Part shown: piece by piece, positions 8,146 to 16,643 of the stretch
Numbering within the stretch: the stretch's first letter is position 1
Layout: each line of letters begins with the position of its first letter
From: Chloroflexota bacterium
Lineage (GTDB): Bacteria; Chloroflexota; Limnocylindria; P2-11E
NCBI GenBank assembly: GCA_021787445.1
Contig: JAJYLV010000011.1
Location: forward strand, 1 to 41,873
DNA length: 41,873 nt
Direction: 5' to 3'
Notes under the pieces: model-generated
What the model was told of the DNA's origin: nothing
Databases searched by the model: none
The model's input: only the letters and a program-made list of their open reading frames with translations
Position numbers and translations under genes: made by a program

Positions 8146-9449
8146 TGGTCCTCGGGAAGGTCGGTGAGGATGACCTCGACGCTCTCGCCGGCGGCGATGC
8201 GGCTCGGTCCCGCGGGCGCGTCGACGAGGCAGTTCGCGAGCGACATCGAGCGCAGGATGCCCGAGCCCTGCGGCCCCGTCAGCCCGACGGTCCCTGCGGT
8301 GGGGTCGTAGATGGCGCGCGCGAAGAAGCGCAGGAAGCCGGGCTTGTCGAGGGGGTCGAGCAGCGTCGCGCGCGCGCGCGGCCGCTGCAGCTTTGTGCGC
8401 CCGGACATCCGAAGGAGCGCGGGGCGGACGAACAGCTCGAAGGTGAGGAGCGCGGAGACGGGGTTCCCCGGGAGGCCGAAGAGGGGGACGACGCGGCCGT
8501 CGCCGCGCAGCTGGGCGAACGCGAGCGGGCGCCCGGGGCGGATGGCGATGGCCCACACGTCGAGCGTCCCGAGCTCGCTCACGACGGGCTTGACCCAGTC
8601 GTGGTCGCCGACGGAGACGCCGCCGCTCGTGACGATGGCGTCCGCGGACATCGCGTCGTGGAGCGCGGCACGGAGCGCTTCCGGCGTGTCGCGCACGATC
8701 GAGCGCAGCTGAGGCTCGCACGACGATGCGAGGATCGCCGACGCGACGGAGTAGCGGTTCGCGTCCCGGATCTTCCCCGGTCCAGGGGACTCCGTGACCT
8801 CGACGACCTCGTCGCCCGTCGAGAGTACGGCGACACGCGGCCGCCCGACGACGCTGGGGCGGGGGATGCCGAGCGACGCGAGGAGCCCGATCTCCGCCGG
8901 ACGCAGGAGGCTGCCTGCGCGCAGGACCGTCGTGCCGCGCGCGAGGTCCTCGCCGGCCTGGCGCACCGAGAGGCCGGTGGGCGTCGCGACGGTGACGGTG
9001 ACGACGTCGTCGGCGTTGTCGGTGTCCTCGACGCGCACGACGGTATCCGCGCCGTCGGGCATCGGAGCGCCGGTCATGATGCGCATCGCTTCGCCGCGCG
9101 CGACCGCGCGCTCCGGCACGCCGCCCGCGGCGACGGCGCCGACGACGCGCAGGCGGACCGGCGCGCTCGCGACGTCCTCGCCGCGGACGGCGTAGCCGTC
9201 CATCGCGGAGTTGCGGAACGGCGGGACGTCGCGGTCGGCGACGACGTCGACGGCTAGCGTCCGCCCGAGCGCGTCGAGGAGCGGCATCTCGCGTGGGGGC
9301 AGGGGGTGAACGCGCGCGAGGATCCGCTCGAGCGCCTCGTCGACGGTGAGGAGGCGCTCGGCCGCGCGGGCCGACGTCGGACTGATCCGCACGACGCACA
9401 CGCTACCGCAGCGAAGACGCGCGCCCTGAACAGCGCCTGCCGCCGACAC
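8142..9449 (-). CDS. moeA: Molybdopterin molybdotransferase MoeA
   Basis: A 435-residue enzyme that inserts molybdate into adenylated molybdopterin. Domain order is typical: PPFRNSAMDGYAVRGED, MTGAPMPDGADTVVRVED, the MogA-like domain with VLSTGDEVVE, TSGGVSVGDHDWVKPV and GLPGNPVSALLTFELFVRP, then a C-terminal beta domain ending AGESVEVILTDLPEDH. Start is GTG at 9449, supported by AGGAGAGG 7 bases upstream; this leaves about 25 residues before the usual LTVDEAL start. It is first in the moeA-moaC-mogA unit and divergent from the TIM-barrel gene. Confidence 0.94.
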   Translation of the reverse strand: MSAAGAVQGARLRCGSVCVVRISPTSARAAERLLTVDEALERILARVHPLPPREMPLLDALGRTLAVDVVADRDVPPFRNSAMDGYAVRGEDVASAPVRLRVVGAVAAGGVPERAVARGEAMRIMTGAPMPDGADTVVRVEDTDNADDVVTVTVATPTGLSVRQAGEDLARGTTVLRAGSLLRPAEIGLLASLGIPRPSVVGRPRVAVLSTGDEVVEVTESPGPGKIRDANRYSVASAILASSCEPQLRSIVRDTPEALRAALHDAMSADAIVTSGGVSVGDHDWVKPVVSELGTLDVWAIAIRPGRPLAFAQLRGDGRVVPLFGLPGNPVSALLTFELFVRPALLRMSGRTKLQRPRARATLLDPLDKPGFLRFFARAIYDPTAGTVGLTGPQGSGILRSMSLANCLVDAPAGPSRIAAGESVEVILTDLPEDH

Positions 9450-9506
9450 ATCTCGACCTCTCCTGGGGCCGCGGGCGTCATGAGTGTCAATGTGCGCGTT
9501 GTTGAG

Positions 9507-9533
9507 CCGAACGCCTTGTCGTCGGACCGAACG
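9507..9533. repeat. Two direct CCGAACG repeats in divergent promoter region
   Basis: CCGAACG occurs at 9507-9513 and 9527-9533, 20 bases apart (two helical turns), in the 124-base gap between moeA and the TIM-barrel gene. The spacing would suit binding of a dimer on one DNA face. No regulator can be assigned. Confidence 0.25.
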
Positions 9534-9573
9534 ATGCGATGCTCCCTGCTACCAGGCAACAGGAGGCCGACCA

Positions 9574-10602
9574 CTGCGAGCGAGGGGCATCGGCTACGAC
9601 ACAGGCTTCAGCTACGGCGGAGCGGACCGTCGGCCGTTCGACGAGACGCTCGTCCGACGCGAGCTGCAGATCATCCGCGACGCCCTGCACTGCAACGCGG
9701 TACGTCTGTTCGGCAACGACCTCGATCGGCTGGAGAGGGCGGCCGGCTATGCCGCTGACCTGGGGCTCGAGATCTGGCTCACCCCCTGGCCGTACCAGCT
9801 GAACGCGGATGAGATGCTGGCCATGTTCGGGGATGCCGCGGCGCGCGCGGAGCGACTGCGGCGTCGAGGAGCCGAGGTCGTCATGGTCACGGGCGCGGAG
9901 ATCAGCCTCTTCGACCGCGGGTTCCTCCCGGGGGACGACCTCGAGCAGCGCACGCGCGGACTGATCGAGCGACGACCCGAAGCGCTGCAGGCGCTGCGGT
10001 CGGTCCCCGAGCGACTGAGCACGTTCCTGGCGACCGCCGCCGCGCTGGTCCGTGAGCGCTTCGCCGGCAGGGTCACGTACTCCGCGGTCCCCTACGAGAC
10101 GGTGGACTGGACGCCCTTCGACATCGTCTCGCTCGACCTGCACCGCTCCAAGGAGATCGCGCCCGGCTACCGGGAGGCGGTGCACAGGCTGGTGGCGCAG
10201 GGCAAGCCGTTCGCGAACACCGAATTCGGCTGCACGACCTATCGCGGCGCCTCCGGCCACGGCGCGCGGGGGAGCGAGATCCTCGAGTTCGAGGGCTCGG
10301 TCCCGATACGCGTGAAGGACGGATACGTGCGTGATGAAGGCGAGCAGGCGGCGTACCTGCGCGAGCTGCTCGACATCTTCGTCGAGGAGCGCGTCGACGC
10401 CGCCTTCGTCTGCACCTTCGTCATGTACGGATATACGCATCGCGCCGATCCGCGTCGCGATCTCGACATGGGCAGCTGGGGCATCGTGAAGCCCCTCGAC
10501 GGCCGGCGGGGCGACACGTATCCGGACATGCCCTGGGAGCCGAAGCAGGCCTTCTGGGCGGTCGCCGAGCGCTACGGCCGTCTCGCGGGTCAGAGGACCT
10601 AG
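9574..10602 (+). CDS. Glycoside hydrolase-like TIM-barrel protein, function unknown
   Basis: A 342-residue cytosolic protein with no signal peptide. Start is assigned to CTG at 9574, 7 bases after AGGAGG (9561-9566); the family-like sequence begins RARGIGYDTGFSYG. The alternation of strands and helices (NAVRLFGND, LEIWLTPWP, EVVMVTGAEIS, FDIVSLDLHR, FANTEFGC, AAFVCTFVMYGYTH) fits a (beta/alpha)8 barrel. Glu109 in TGAEIS and Glu217 in NTEFGC end strands as the acid/base and nucleophile do in clan A glycosidases. I do not recognise the family or substrate. It is between moeA and malic enzyme and shares a CTAG stop overlap with the latter. Confidence 0.72.
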   Translation: MRARGIGYDTGFSYGGADRRPFDETLVRRELQIIRDALHCNAVRLFGNDLDRLERAAGYAADLGLEIWLTPWPYQLNADEMLAMFGDAAARAERLRRRGAEVVMVTGAEISLFDRGFLPGDDLEQRTRGLIERRPEALQALRSVPERLSTFLATAAALVRERFAGRVTYSAVPYETVDWTPFDIVSLDLHRSKEIAPGYREAVHRLVAQGKPFANTEFGCTTYRGASGHGARGSEILEFEGSVPIRVKDGYVRDEGEQAAYLRELLDIFVEERVDAAFVCTFVMYGYTHRADPRRDLDMGSWGIVKPLDGRRGDTYPDMPWEPKQAFWAVAERYGRLAGQRT

Positions 10603-12008
10603 CGGGTCAGGCCGCTCGCGCGCGCCTTCTCGGTGACGGCCGCCGCGACGGCGGGGACGACCTGAGGATCGAAGGGCGAAGGCAGGATGTACTCCGCGGA
10701 GCGGAGCCCCGGGCTCACGACCGCGGCGAGCGCGTCGGCGGCGGCCAGCTCGACGTCGTCCGTCACGCCGATCGCGTGCGCGTCGAGGAGGCCGCGGAAG
10801 ACGCCCGGGAAAGCGAGCACGTTGTTCACCTGGTTGGGGTGGTCGCTGCGGCCCGTCGCGACCACGTCGGCCTCGGGCTCCACGAGGAACGGGTCGATCT
10901 CCGGGACCGGGTTGGCGAGCGCGAAGACGATGCGCGGGCGGGCCATGGTGCGGACCGCCTCGAGCGAGAGGAGCCCGGGTCCCGAGACGCCGATGAAGGC
11001 GTGCGCGCCGGCGAGCGCGTCCGCGAGCGAGCCGTCCCGCGTCGTCCCGAGCTCGGAGACGAGCATCCGCTTCTCCTGCGTGAGGTCCGTCCGCTCCGGG
11101 CCGACGATGCCGCGGCGGTCGCACACCAGGACCGACGCGACTCCGGCGCGGTGGAGCAGCCGCGCGGTGCCGATGCCCGCGGCGCCGGCGCCGAGGATGA
11201 CGACCGTCGTCTCGGAGAGCGGCAGGCCGACGACCGCGGCGGCGTTGCGCAGCGCGGCGAGGACGACGATCGCGGTGCCGTGCTGATCGTCGTGGAAGAC
11301 GGGGATATCCACGCGCGCGCGGAGCTGGCGCTCGACCTCGAAGCAGGCCGGCGCGGCGATGTCCTCGAGGTTGATCCCGCCGAAGGTGGGCGCGAGGTGC
11401 GCGACCGTGCCGACGATCTCCTCGACGGTCCGCGCGTCGATGACGAGGGGGAACGCCGAGATGCCGGCGAGGTCGCGGAAGAGCAGCGACTTGCCCTCCA
11501 TGACGGGGAGCGCGCCGAGGGGGCCGATGTCGCCGAGCCCGAGCACGGCCGAGCCGTTCGACACGATGGCGACGGCGTTGCCGCGCATCGTCAGCGTCCA
11601 CGCCTTCGCCGGGTCCTGCGCGATCGCCGACGAGACGCGCGCGACCGCCGGCGTGTACACGAGCGAGAGGTCGTCCTTATTGCGCACGCTGATGCGGCCG
11701 CGGACCTCGATCTTGCCGCCTTCGTGCAGGCGGAACGCGGCGTCGGACACGCTCAGCACCTCGATCCCGTCGAGGCCGTGGATCGCGCTGGCGAGCCGCG
11801 CGGCGCTCTGCTCGTCGGGCATGTCGACGGTGACGTCGCGCACGTGCACGGTGGGCGTCGCCTCGACGAGGTCGATCACCCCGAGGCTGCCGCCCTGCTC
11901 TCCGATCACGCGCGCGACCTCGGCGAAGCGTCCGGGGCGGTTGTCGACGCCGAGCCGCAGGACGATGCGATGCGCCGACGTCAGGACGGGAGCGGGACGG
12001 GTGGCCAC
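10599..12008 (-). CDS. Malic enzyme with N-terminal ACT domain
   Basis: A 469-residue oxidative decarboxylase converting malate to pyruvate with NAD(P). Residues about 12 to 88 form an ACT regulatory domain (HRIVLRLGVDNRPGRFAEVA), implying allosteric control by a small molecule. The malic domain has SLVYTPAVARV, GNAVAIVSNGSAVLGLGDIG and VFHDDQHGTAIV. The Rossmann domain has VVILGAGAAGIGTARLL and FALANPVPEIDP. It starts at GTG 12008; a TAGACT lies 9 bases upstream, so the mRNA may be leaderless. Bacterial ACT-malic enzymes of this length are usual in Gram-positives and Chloroflexota. Confidence 0.94.
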   Translation of the reverse strand: MATRPAPVLTSAHRIVLRLGVDNRPGRFAEVARVIGEQGGSLGVIDLVEATPTVHVRDVTVDMPDEQSAARLASAIHGLDGIEVLSVSDAAFRLHEGGKIEVRGRISVRNKDDLSLVYTPAVARVSSAIAQDPAKAWTLTMRGNAVAIVSNGSAVLGLGDIGPLGALPVMEGKSLLFRDLAGISAFPLVIDARTVEEIVGTVAHLAPTFGGINLEDIAAPACFEVERQLRARVDIPVFHDDQHGTAIVVLAALRNAAAVVGLPLSETTVVILGAGAAGIGTARLLHRAGVASVLVCDRRGIVGPERTDLTQEKRMLVSELGTTRDGSLADALAGAHAFIGVSGPGLLSLEAVRTMARPRIVFALANPVPEIDPFLVEPEADVVATGRSDHPNQVNNVLAFPGVFRGLLDAHAIGVTDDVELAAADALAAVVSPGLRSAEYILPSPFDPQVVPAVAAAVTEKARASGLTR

Positions 12009-12017
12009 CGGCGATCG

Positions 12018-12023
12018 AGTCTA
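12018..12023 (-). promoter_or_regulatory. Candidate -10 box for malic enzyme
   Basis: TAGACT on the minus strand ends 9 bases before the GTG start at 12008, in the 16-base gap after wtpC. There is no Shine-Dalgarno, which suggests a leaderless transcript. Confidence 0.35.
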
Positions 12024-12024
12024 T

Positions 12025-13083
12025 TCAGGCGGACCGGACGATGCGGAGGGCGTCGGGAGGCAGCGTCACCGCGATACGCGTGCCGGGAGCGAGCGAGAGC
12101 TGGCGCGCGACGCGCGGCAGCGTGATCGCGGTGATGGCCAGAGGTGCGGCGATCTCGACGCGCGTGACGTCGCCCTGCGCGTGCACCGCGACGACGTCGC
12201 CGTCGAACGTGTTCTCCGCCCGGCCCTCGGACGGGGGCGAGAGCACCACGTCGCTCGGGCGGTAGCACGCGACCGTATCTCCATCGATCGGCGGCGGACG
12301 AAGGACGCGCAGCGTGCGGCCCGGCGGGCCGACGACGGCGTTCCCCGCCTCGAGGCGGAGAGGCCCCAGTGTGCGGAGTCCCAGGAAGCGCGCCACGGCG
12401 AGCTCGACCGGCCGGTCGAGGACGTCGGCGGAGGTCCCCATCTGGCGGATGCGCCCGCCCATGAGGACGGCGACGTCGTCGCCGATGAGCGTCGCCTCCG
12501 ACTGGTCGTGGGTGACGTACACGGCGGGGATCCCCAGCCCGTGGAGGAGCTCGCGCAATCCCGACCGCAGGTCGTCGCGCGTCGGCGTGTCGAGGGCGCT
12601 GAGCGGCTCGTCGAGGAGGAGAAGCCGCGGGCCGATCGCGAGGGCGCGCGCGACGGCGACGCGCTGCCGCTCGCCTCCCGAGAGCGTGCCGGGCTTGCGA
12701 TCGGCGAGGTGCGCGATGCCGACGCGCTCGAGGACGCCGCGGACGGCGGCCGGGTCGTCCTTCCCGCTCGCGCGCGGACCGAAGCGCACGTTCTCGGCGA
12801 CGGAGAGGTGGGGGAAGAGCGCGTAGCTCTGGAAGACGACGCCGATGCGGCGCTCCTCCGGGGGACGGTGCGTGATCTCGCTCCCGCCGAGCGCGATGCG
12901 CCCGGCGATCGGCCGGCGGAAGCCGGCGATGCTGTCGAGCATGACGGTCTTGCCCGCGCCCGAGGGGCCGAGGACGACGAGGACACGGCCGGCGGGCACG
13001 GTGAGGTCGACGTCGGCGAGGTGGAAGGCGCCCGCCTGCACGTGCAGGGCGTGGATCTCGAGGCCGGGGGCGGGGAAGGCCAT
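12025..13083 (-). CDS. wtpC: Tungstate/molybdate ABC transporter ATP-binding protein
   Basis: A 352-residue cytoplasmic ATPase of the molybdate/tungstate/sulfate importer group. Walker A is GPSGAGKT (residues 39-46), followed by the Q-loop FQSYALFPHLSV, the signature LSGGERQRVAVARAL, Walker B LLLLDEPLSALD and the switch VTHDQSEA. The C-terminal 110 residues form a TOBE-type regulatory region that can bind oxyanion. ATG at 13083 is 2 bases after the permease stop; longer upstream frame is a shadow of the permease gene. It is the last gene of wtpABC. Confidence 0.93.
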   Translation of the reverse strand: MAFPAPGLEIHALHVQAGAFHLADVDLTVPAGRVLVVLGPSGAGKTVMLDSIAGFRRPIAGRIALGGSEITHRPPEERRIGVVFQSYALFPHLSVAENVRFGPRASGKDDPAAVRGVLERVGIAHLADRKPGTLSGGERQRVAVARALAIGPRLLLLDEPLSALDTPTRDDLRSGLRELLHGLGIPAVYVTHDQSEATLIGDDVAVLMGGRIRQMGTSADVLDRPVELAVARFLGLRTLGPLRLEAGNAVVGPPGRTLRVLRPPPIDGDTVACYRPSDVVLSPPSEGRAENTFDGDVVAVHAQGDVTRVEIAAPLAITAITLPRVARQLSLAPGTRIAVTLPPDALRIVRSA

Positions 13084-13085
13084 CG

Positions 13086-13871
13086 CTAGCGCGCGAAGCG
13101 GCCGGTAGCGGCGACGCGCACGACGACGAACGTCGACAGCGCGACGAGCAGCAGGAGGAGCGCCGCACCGGCCGATCGGTCGAGCCCGTTCTGCAGGTAC
13201 TCCTCGTACACCTTCACCGGCGCGGTCATCGGGAAGTACGCGAGGATGACGACCGCGCCGAACTCGCTGATCGAGCGCGCGTAGGCGAGCACCGCGCCGG
13301 TGAAGATGCCGCGCGCGGCGAGCGGGAGGGTGACCCGGCGGAAGGCGTGCCACGGCGTCGCGCCGAGGCTGCGCGCGGCGTGATCGAGCTGCGGATCGAG
13401 GCCCTCGATCGCGTCACGCACGCTGTTGACGGCGAAGGGCACGCTCACGAAGAGCATGGCGGCGACGATGCCCCACTCCGTCCCGTAGAAGCTGACGCCG
13501 AGCTGCTGGAGCGGCGCGCCGACCCACCCGTTGCGGCCGAGGGCGAGGAGGAGCGCGATGCCCGCGACCGTGTGGGGCACAGCGAGCGGCAGGTCGACCA
13601 CCGCCTGCAGGACGCTGCGCCCGCGGAAGGCACGCCGCGCGAGGACGTACGCGAGGGGGACGCCGAGGAGCACGGCGAGCGCGGCCGAGATGACCGCGTC
13701 CTTGAGGGTGAGGGCGATCGAAGCGCGCACGTCCGGCTGCGCCGCCTCGGCCGCGAGCGCGGCCGGCGTCGTCGCGACGCCGAGCCGCAGGAGCGGGACG
13801 AGGATGAACGCGAGGAGGAGGCCAGCGAGGGCCCACGTCGCCGCGGGAAAGACGCCGCGGCGCCACCTCAC
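13086..13871 (-). CDS. wtpB: Tungstate/molybdate ABC transporter permease
   Basis: A 261-residue inner-membrane permease with about six transmembrane helices. The EAA loop that contacts the ATPase is visible as EGLDPQLDHAARSLGATPWHAFRRVTLPLAARG. The stretch LPLAVPHTVAGIALLLALG is typical of ModB/WtpB proteins. The GTG start at 13871 overlaps the wtpA TGA (GTGA), and the protein begins VRWRRGVFPAATWALAG. Two dimer-forming copies are expected with two WtpC subunits. Confidence 0.93.
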   Translation of the reverse strand: MRWRRGVFPAATWALAGLLLAFILVPLLRLGVATTPAALAAEAAQPDVRASIALTLKDAVISAALAVLLGVPLAYVLARRAFRGRSVLQAVVDLPLAVPHTVAGIALLLALGRNGWVGAPLQQLGVSFYGTEWGIVAAMLFVSVPFAVNSVRDAIEGLDPQLDHAARSLGATPWHAFRRVTLPLAARGIFTGAVLAYARSISEFGAVVILAYFPMTAPVKVYEEYLQNGLDRSAGAALLLLLVALSTFVVVRVAATGRFAR

Positions 13872-14881
13872 GGCCACTGCTTGACGAGAGGACGCAGCGC
13901 CTCGGGCGTCTTGTCGAGCGGCTGCGCCAGCGCCGGAGAGAGGACGACGAACCCGGCCTTCGAGAAGGCGTCGCGTCCGTCGGGCCCGAGCGCGAACGCG
14001 GCCCAGCGCAGGGCCCACTCGCGCTGCGGCGCGTCGTCGGGGACGGTGAGCGCGTACACGATCGGCTTCCCGGCGATGTCGCCGTTCGCGGTGTGGACGG
14101 TCACCGTGTGGTACGTCGACGCCTTCGCCGCGTCGGAGAGGTCGATCTCGGGCGGCAGGTCGAGGTACTGGAAGCCGTGCTGCTTGGCGTCGGAGCGGTA
14201 GATCGCGAGGTAGTCGATCTCGCCCGCCTGCAGGGCGCCGATGAGCTCGGTCTCGGTGTCGCGCATGTACGTCGTCGGCGCGTTCTTCAGGACCGCGTCA
14301 CTGAGGCCGGGATCGTGGTAGTAGGCGTCCGCCAGCTTCAGCATCTGAAGGATCCAGTAGCCGGAGGGGTCCGTGTCCGGGTTCGACCGCCCGATGCGGA
14401 CGCCCGGCCGGCTCATCACCGTGTACCAGTTCCGGGAGGTGATCTCGCTCGCGCCCTTGCTCTTCCCGGTGTAGACGAAGGTGATGGCGTTGGAGACGAA
14501 GCCGACGTACCAGTCCGTGTACTTCTTCTTCCCCTGGATGAGGTACTGGGGGATCACCGTGTAGTCGGCGACGCCGACGACGTCGGCCCTCTGACCGAGG
14601 TCAGTGATCTGCTTCACCATCTTCACGCTGCCGCCGAACTGCGCCTGGACGGTGACGTTCGGATACTTCTTCATGAATGCGGCGTCGATGTCCTTGAACG
14701 GGTTGACGAGCGTGCCGGCGGCGAGGATCGAGAGCGTCACGGGCGAGGAGCTCGCGGCGCTCGCGTTCGCCGCTCCCGGCGCGGCCGACCCGCTCGACAC
14801 GGAGGGCACCCCTCCTCCGCCACACGCGCTGACCAGGACCGCGCCCGTCGCCAGGACCGCCGCCGGCCAGGCACTCCGCAT
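13868..14881 (-). CDS. wtpA: Tungstate/molybdate-binding lipoprotein
   Basis: A 337-residue extracytoplasmic binding protein. The signal peptide ends in lipobox LVSAC with Cys20 as the lipidated residue, followed by a Gly/Ser/Ala linker. Core family stretches are SILAAGTLVNPFKDIDAAF, SVKMVKQITDLGQRADVVG and ADYTVIPQYL, which match WtpA better than classical ModA. The nearby molybdenum genes support molybdate or tungstate as ligand; sequence alone cannot separate the two. ATG at 14881 has AGAGGGTG upstream and lies 1 base past the regulator stop. Confidence 0.9.
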   Translation of the reverse strand: MRSAWPAAVLATGAVLVSACGGGGVPSVSSGSAAPGAANASAASSSPVTLSILAAGTLVNPFKDIDAAFMKKYPNVTVQAQFGGSVKMVKQITDLGQRADVVGVADYTVIPQYLIQGKKKYTDWYVGFVSNAITFVYTGKSKGASEITSRNWYTVMSRPGVRIGRSNPDTDPSGYWILQMLKLADAYYHDPGLSDAVLKNAPTTYMRDTETELIGALQAGEIDYLAIYRSDAKQHGFQYLDLPPEIDLSDAAKASTYHTVTVHTANGDIAGKPIVYALTVPDDAPQREWALRWAAFALGPDGRDAFSKAGFVVLSPALAQPLDKTPEALRPLVKQWP

Positions 14882-14882
14882 G

Positions 14883-15350
14883 TCACCCTCTCTTCCGCAG
14901 TCTCTTCCGCAGGTGTCTCTGCTCCCGCAGCTCGACCATGACGTTCGTCGCCTTGACGACCGCGACGACCTCGTCGCCCGCCCGCAGCCCGAGGTCGTCG
15001 ACCGCCTCGCGCGTGACGAGGCTGACGATGCGGTGCGGTCCCGCCAGCACCTCGACGACCGCCGCGACCTTGTCGCGTTCGACCCTCGTCACGACGCCCT
15101 CGAAGCGGTTGCGCGCCGAGCGCGTCACCCTCGCGCGGTCCGCCCTGCTCCGGCGCCGGCGCAGCCGCTCGACCTCGGCGAGCGCGATCGTCCGCTGGCC
15201 GCCGGCGCTGCGCACCGAGCGGAGCTGCCCTTCCGCCTCCCACCGGCGGAGGGTCGCGACGGAGACGTCGAGGAGCTCGGCCGCCTCGCCGATGCGCAGC
15301 GCAGCCTGCTCCGGATCGCTATCTTTCCGCCGCATATGGACCGAGATCAT
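14883..15350 (-). CDS. MerR-type HTH regulator with C-terminal Mop (TOBE) molybdate-binding domain
   Basis: A 155-residue DNA-binding protein. Residues about 17 to 63 are a MerR/excisionase helix-turn-helix (LRIGEAAELLDVSVATLRRWEAEG). Residues about 80 to 150 are a Mop/TOBE fold (NRFEGVVTRVERDKVAAVVEV, VVAVVKATNVMVE), which binds molybdate or tungstate. It is placed directly before wtpA, 1 base apart, so it probably senses the oxyanion and controls the transporter. Start may be ATG 15350 or ATG 15335 (MRRKDSDP); TATGAT lies 10 bases before the latter. It does the job of ModE with a different DNA-binding domain. Confidence 0.88.
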   Translation of the reverse strand: MISVHMRRKDSDPEQAALRIGEAAELLDVSVATLRRWEAEGQLRSVRSAGGQRTIALAEVERLRRRRSRADRARVTRSARNRFEGVVTRVERDKVAAVVEVLAGPHRIVSLVTREAVDDLGLRAGDEVVAVVKATNVMVELREQRHLRKRLRKRG

Positions 15351-15361
15351 ATAGCTATCCG
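15312..15361. promoter_or_regulatory. Imperfect inverted repeat at the regulator start, candidate operator
   Basis: CGGATCGCTAT (15312-15322, plus) and CGGATAGCTAT (15361-15351, minus) match at 10 of 11 positions in inverted orientation. They flank the start region of the MerR/Mop gene. The second arm contains the palindrome ATAGCTAT (15351-15358). The location fits autoregulation by the MerR/Mop protein. One arm lies inside coding sequence, which weakens the case. Confidence 0.4.
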
Positions 15362-15462
15362 TACGCCGTTGTCATCGGTGCGCTCGCTCGCTGTCTCGTC
15401 GTGCTCGGTCACGTCCACTCTTGCGCTTCGCCTACAAGCTCGCGTGCGTCGCGACGGGCTGA

Positions 15463-15482
15463 GCGCCGCTCTCAGGCGGCGC
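15463..15482 (-). other. 7-bp GC hairpin spanning the MOT1 stop codon
   Basis: GCGCCGC and GCGGCGC pair around a 6-base loop that contains the TGA of the MOT1 gene. There is no U-run after it, so it may slow decay or terminate weakly. The remaining bases 15351-15462 hold no gene that I can support. Confidence 0.3.
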
Positions 15483-16635
15483 GCGTCTCGCCGAAGACGA
15501 GCTCGGGGAGGCGCGCGAGGTACTCCGCCGGCGTGCGTCCCTTGAGACGGGGGAGCCAGCCGCGATGCACCGCGGCGCGGACGGCGGCGGCGATGGCGAA
15601 GCCGGCGAAGAAAGCGAGACCGATGTTCGTCGCGACCGCGAGGACGGCCATCGCGGTGGCGATCCAGCCCTGCCAGCCGAAGAGGCCGCGCGCCGACGAC
15701 AGGAGCTCGAGGGCGACGAGGAGGAGGAGCGAGCCGAGGAGCGGCATGGGGAACGCCGCGAGCGCCGAGCCGAGGCCGGGCGCGAAGAAGATCCCCAGCG
15801 CGAGCGCGAGCGACCCTTCGATCACGTTCTTCCACTGCGTGCGCGCGCCGTAGAAGTACTGCGCGGCGAGGCCGCCGGCCCCGTGGCAGAGCGGCGCGCC
15901 GGAGAGGAGCGCGGCGGCGACGTTCATCGCGCCGGTGCTGAGCGCGAGCCTCCGCTCGGCGATCGGCCGCTCCGGGAAGTAGCGCGCGCCGAGCGACGCC
16001 GTCGCGATGATCGCGTTCGCGAGCGTGAGCGGGAGCTGAGCGATACCGCCGCGCAGCATCCCGTCGAGCACGTCCGCGCCGCGTGGGAGGGAGAGCGTCG
16101 GGAGCGCCGGGACGAGCGCGAGCCCGACGACGTCGCGCGGCATGAGCACGACGGCCGCGGCGATCGTGAGCGCGATCCCGAGAAGGCGATAGCGCAGCGT
16201 CACCGCGAGGAGCGCGAGCGCGACCACCGCGAGCGGGACGCTTCGCGCCAGAAGGAGGACCGCCTGCAGCCCGAGCGTGAACGCGAGGCCCAGCTGGACG
16301 CCCCTCGCGATGAAGGCCGGGACGGTGCGGCGCAGCCACGCGAGGAGCGGCGTCGCCGCGACGACGAGCCAGAAGAGGCCCATGCCCAGCGCCGCGCCGT
16401 AGACCTGCCCCGCCGGCCAGCGCTCGGCGATCGCCGCCGCGGCGACGGCCTTCTGCGGCTGGACGGGGACGGGAAGGCGATAGGCGATGCCGCTGAGGAG
16501 CGTCGCCAGCCCGAACGTGACGAAGAGCCCGGCCGGATCGACGTGCGCGACGATCACCAGGCCGGCGGCGAGCGGGAGCAGCGTTCCGACGTCGCCGAAC
16601 GCTCCGACGAGGTCGCCGAGCCTCGGACGCGGCAT
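15472..16635 (-). CDS. MOT1-type molybdate permease (SulP-related)
   Basis: A 387-residue membrane protein with ten or more hydrophobic segments. It carries the two signatures of the MOT1 molybdate transporter family: GAFGDVGTLLPLAAGL near the N-terminus and PVPVQPQKAVAAAAIA, with the second copy of the oxyanion region reading GAPLCHGAGGLAAQYFYGAR. Older annotations call these putative sulfate or benzoate permeases. The neighbouring wtpABC and Mop regulator make molybdate the likely substrate. It begins at ATG 16635, 18 bases after sodX, with TAGCCT 8 bases upstream on the same strand. Confidence 0.88.
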   Translation of the reverse strand: MPRPRLGDLVGAFGDVGTLLPLAAGLVIVAHVDPAGLFVTFGLATLLSGIAYRLPVPVQPQKAVAAAAIAERWPAGQVYGAALGMGLFWLVVAATPLLAWLRRTVPAFIARGVQLGLAFTLGLQAVLLLARSVPLAVVALALLAVTLRYRLLGIALTIAAAVVLMPRDVVGLALVPALPTLSLPRGADVLDGMLRGGIAQLPLTLANAIIATASLGARYFPERPIAERRLALSTGAMNVAAALLSGAPLCHGAGGLAAQYFYGARTQWKNVIEGSLALALGIFFAPGLGSALAAFPMPLLGSLLLLVALELLSSARGLFGWQGWIATAMAVLAVATNIGLAFFAGFAIAAAVRAAVHRGWLPRLKGRTPAEYLARLPELVFGETRAA

Positions 16636-16643
16636 GCTGCGGA

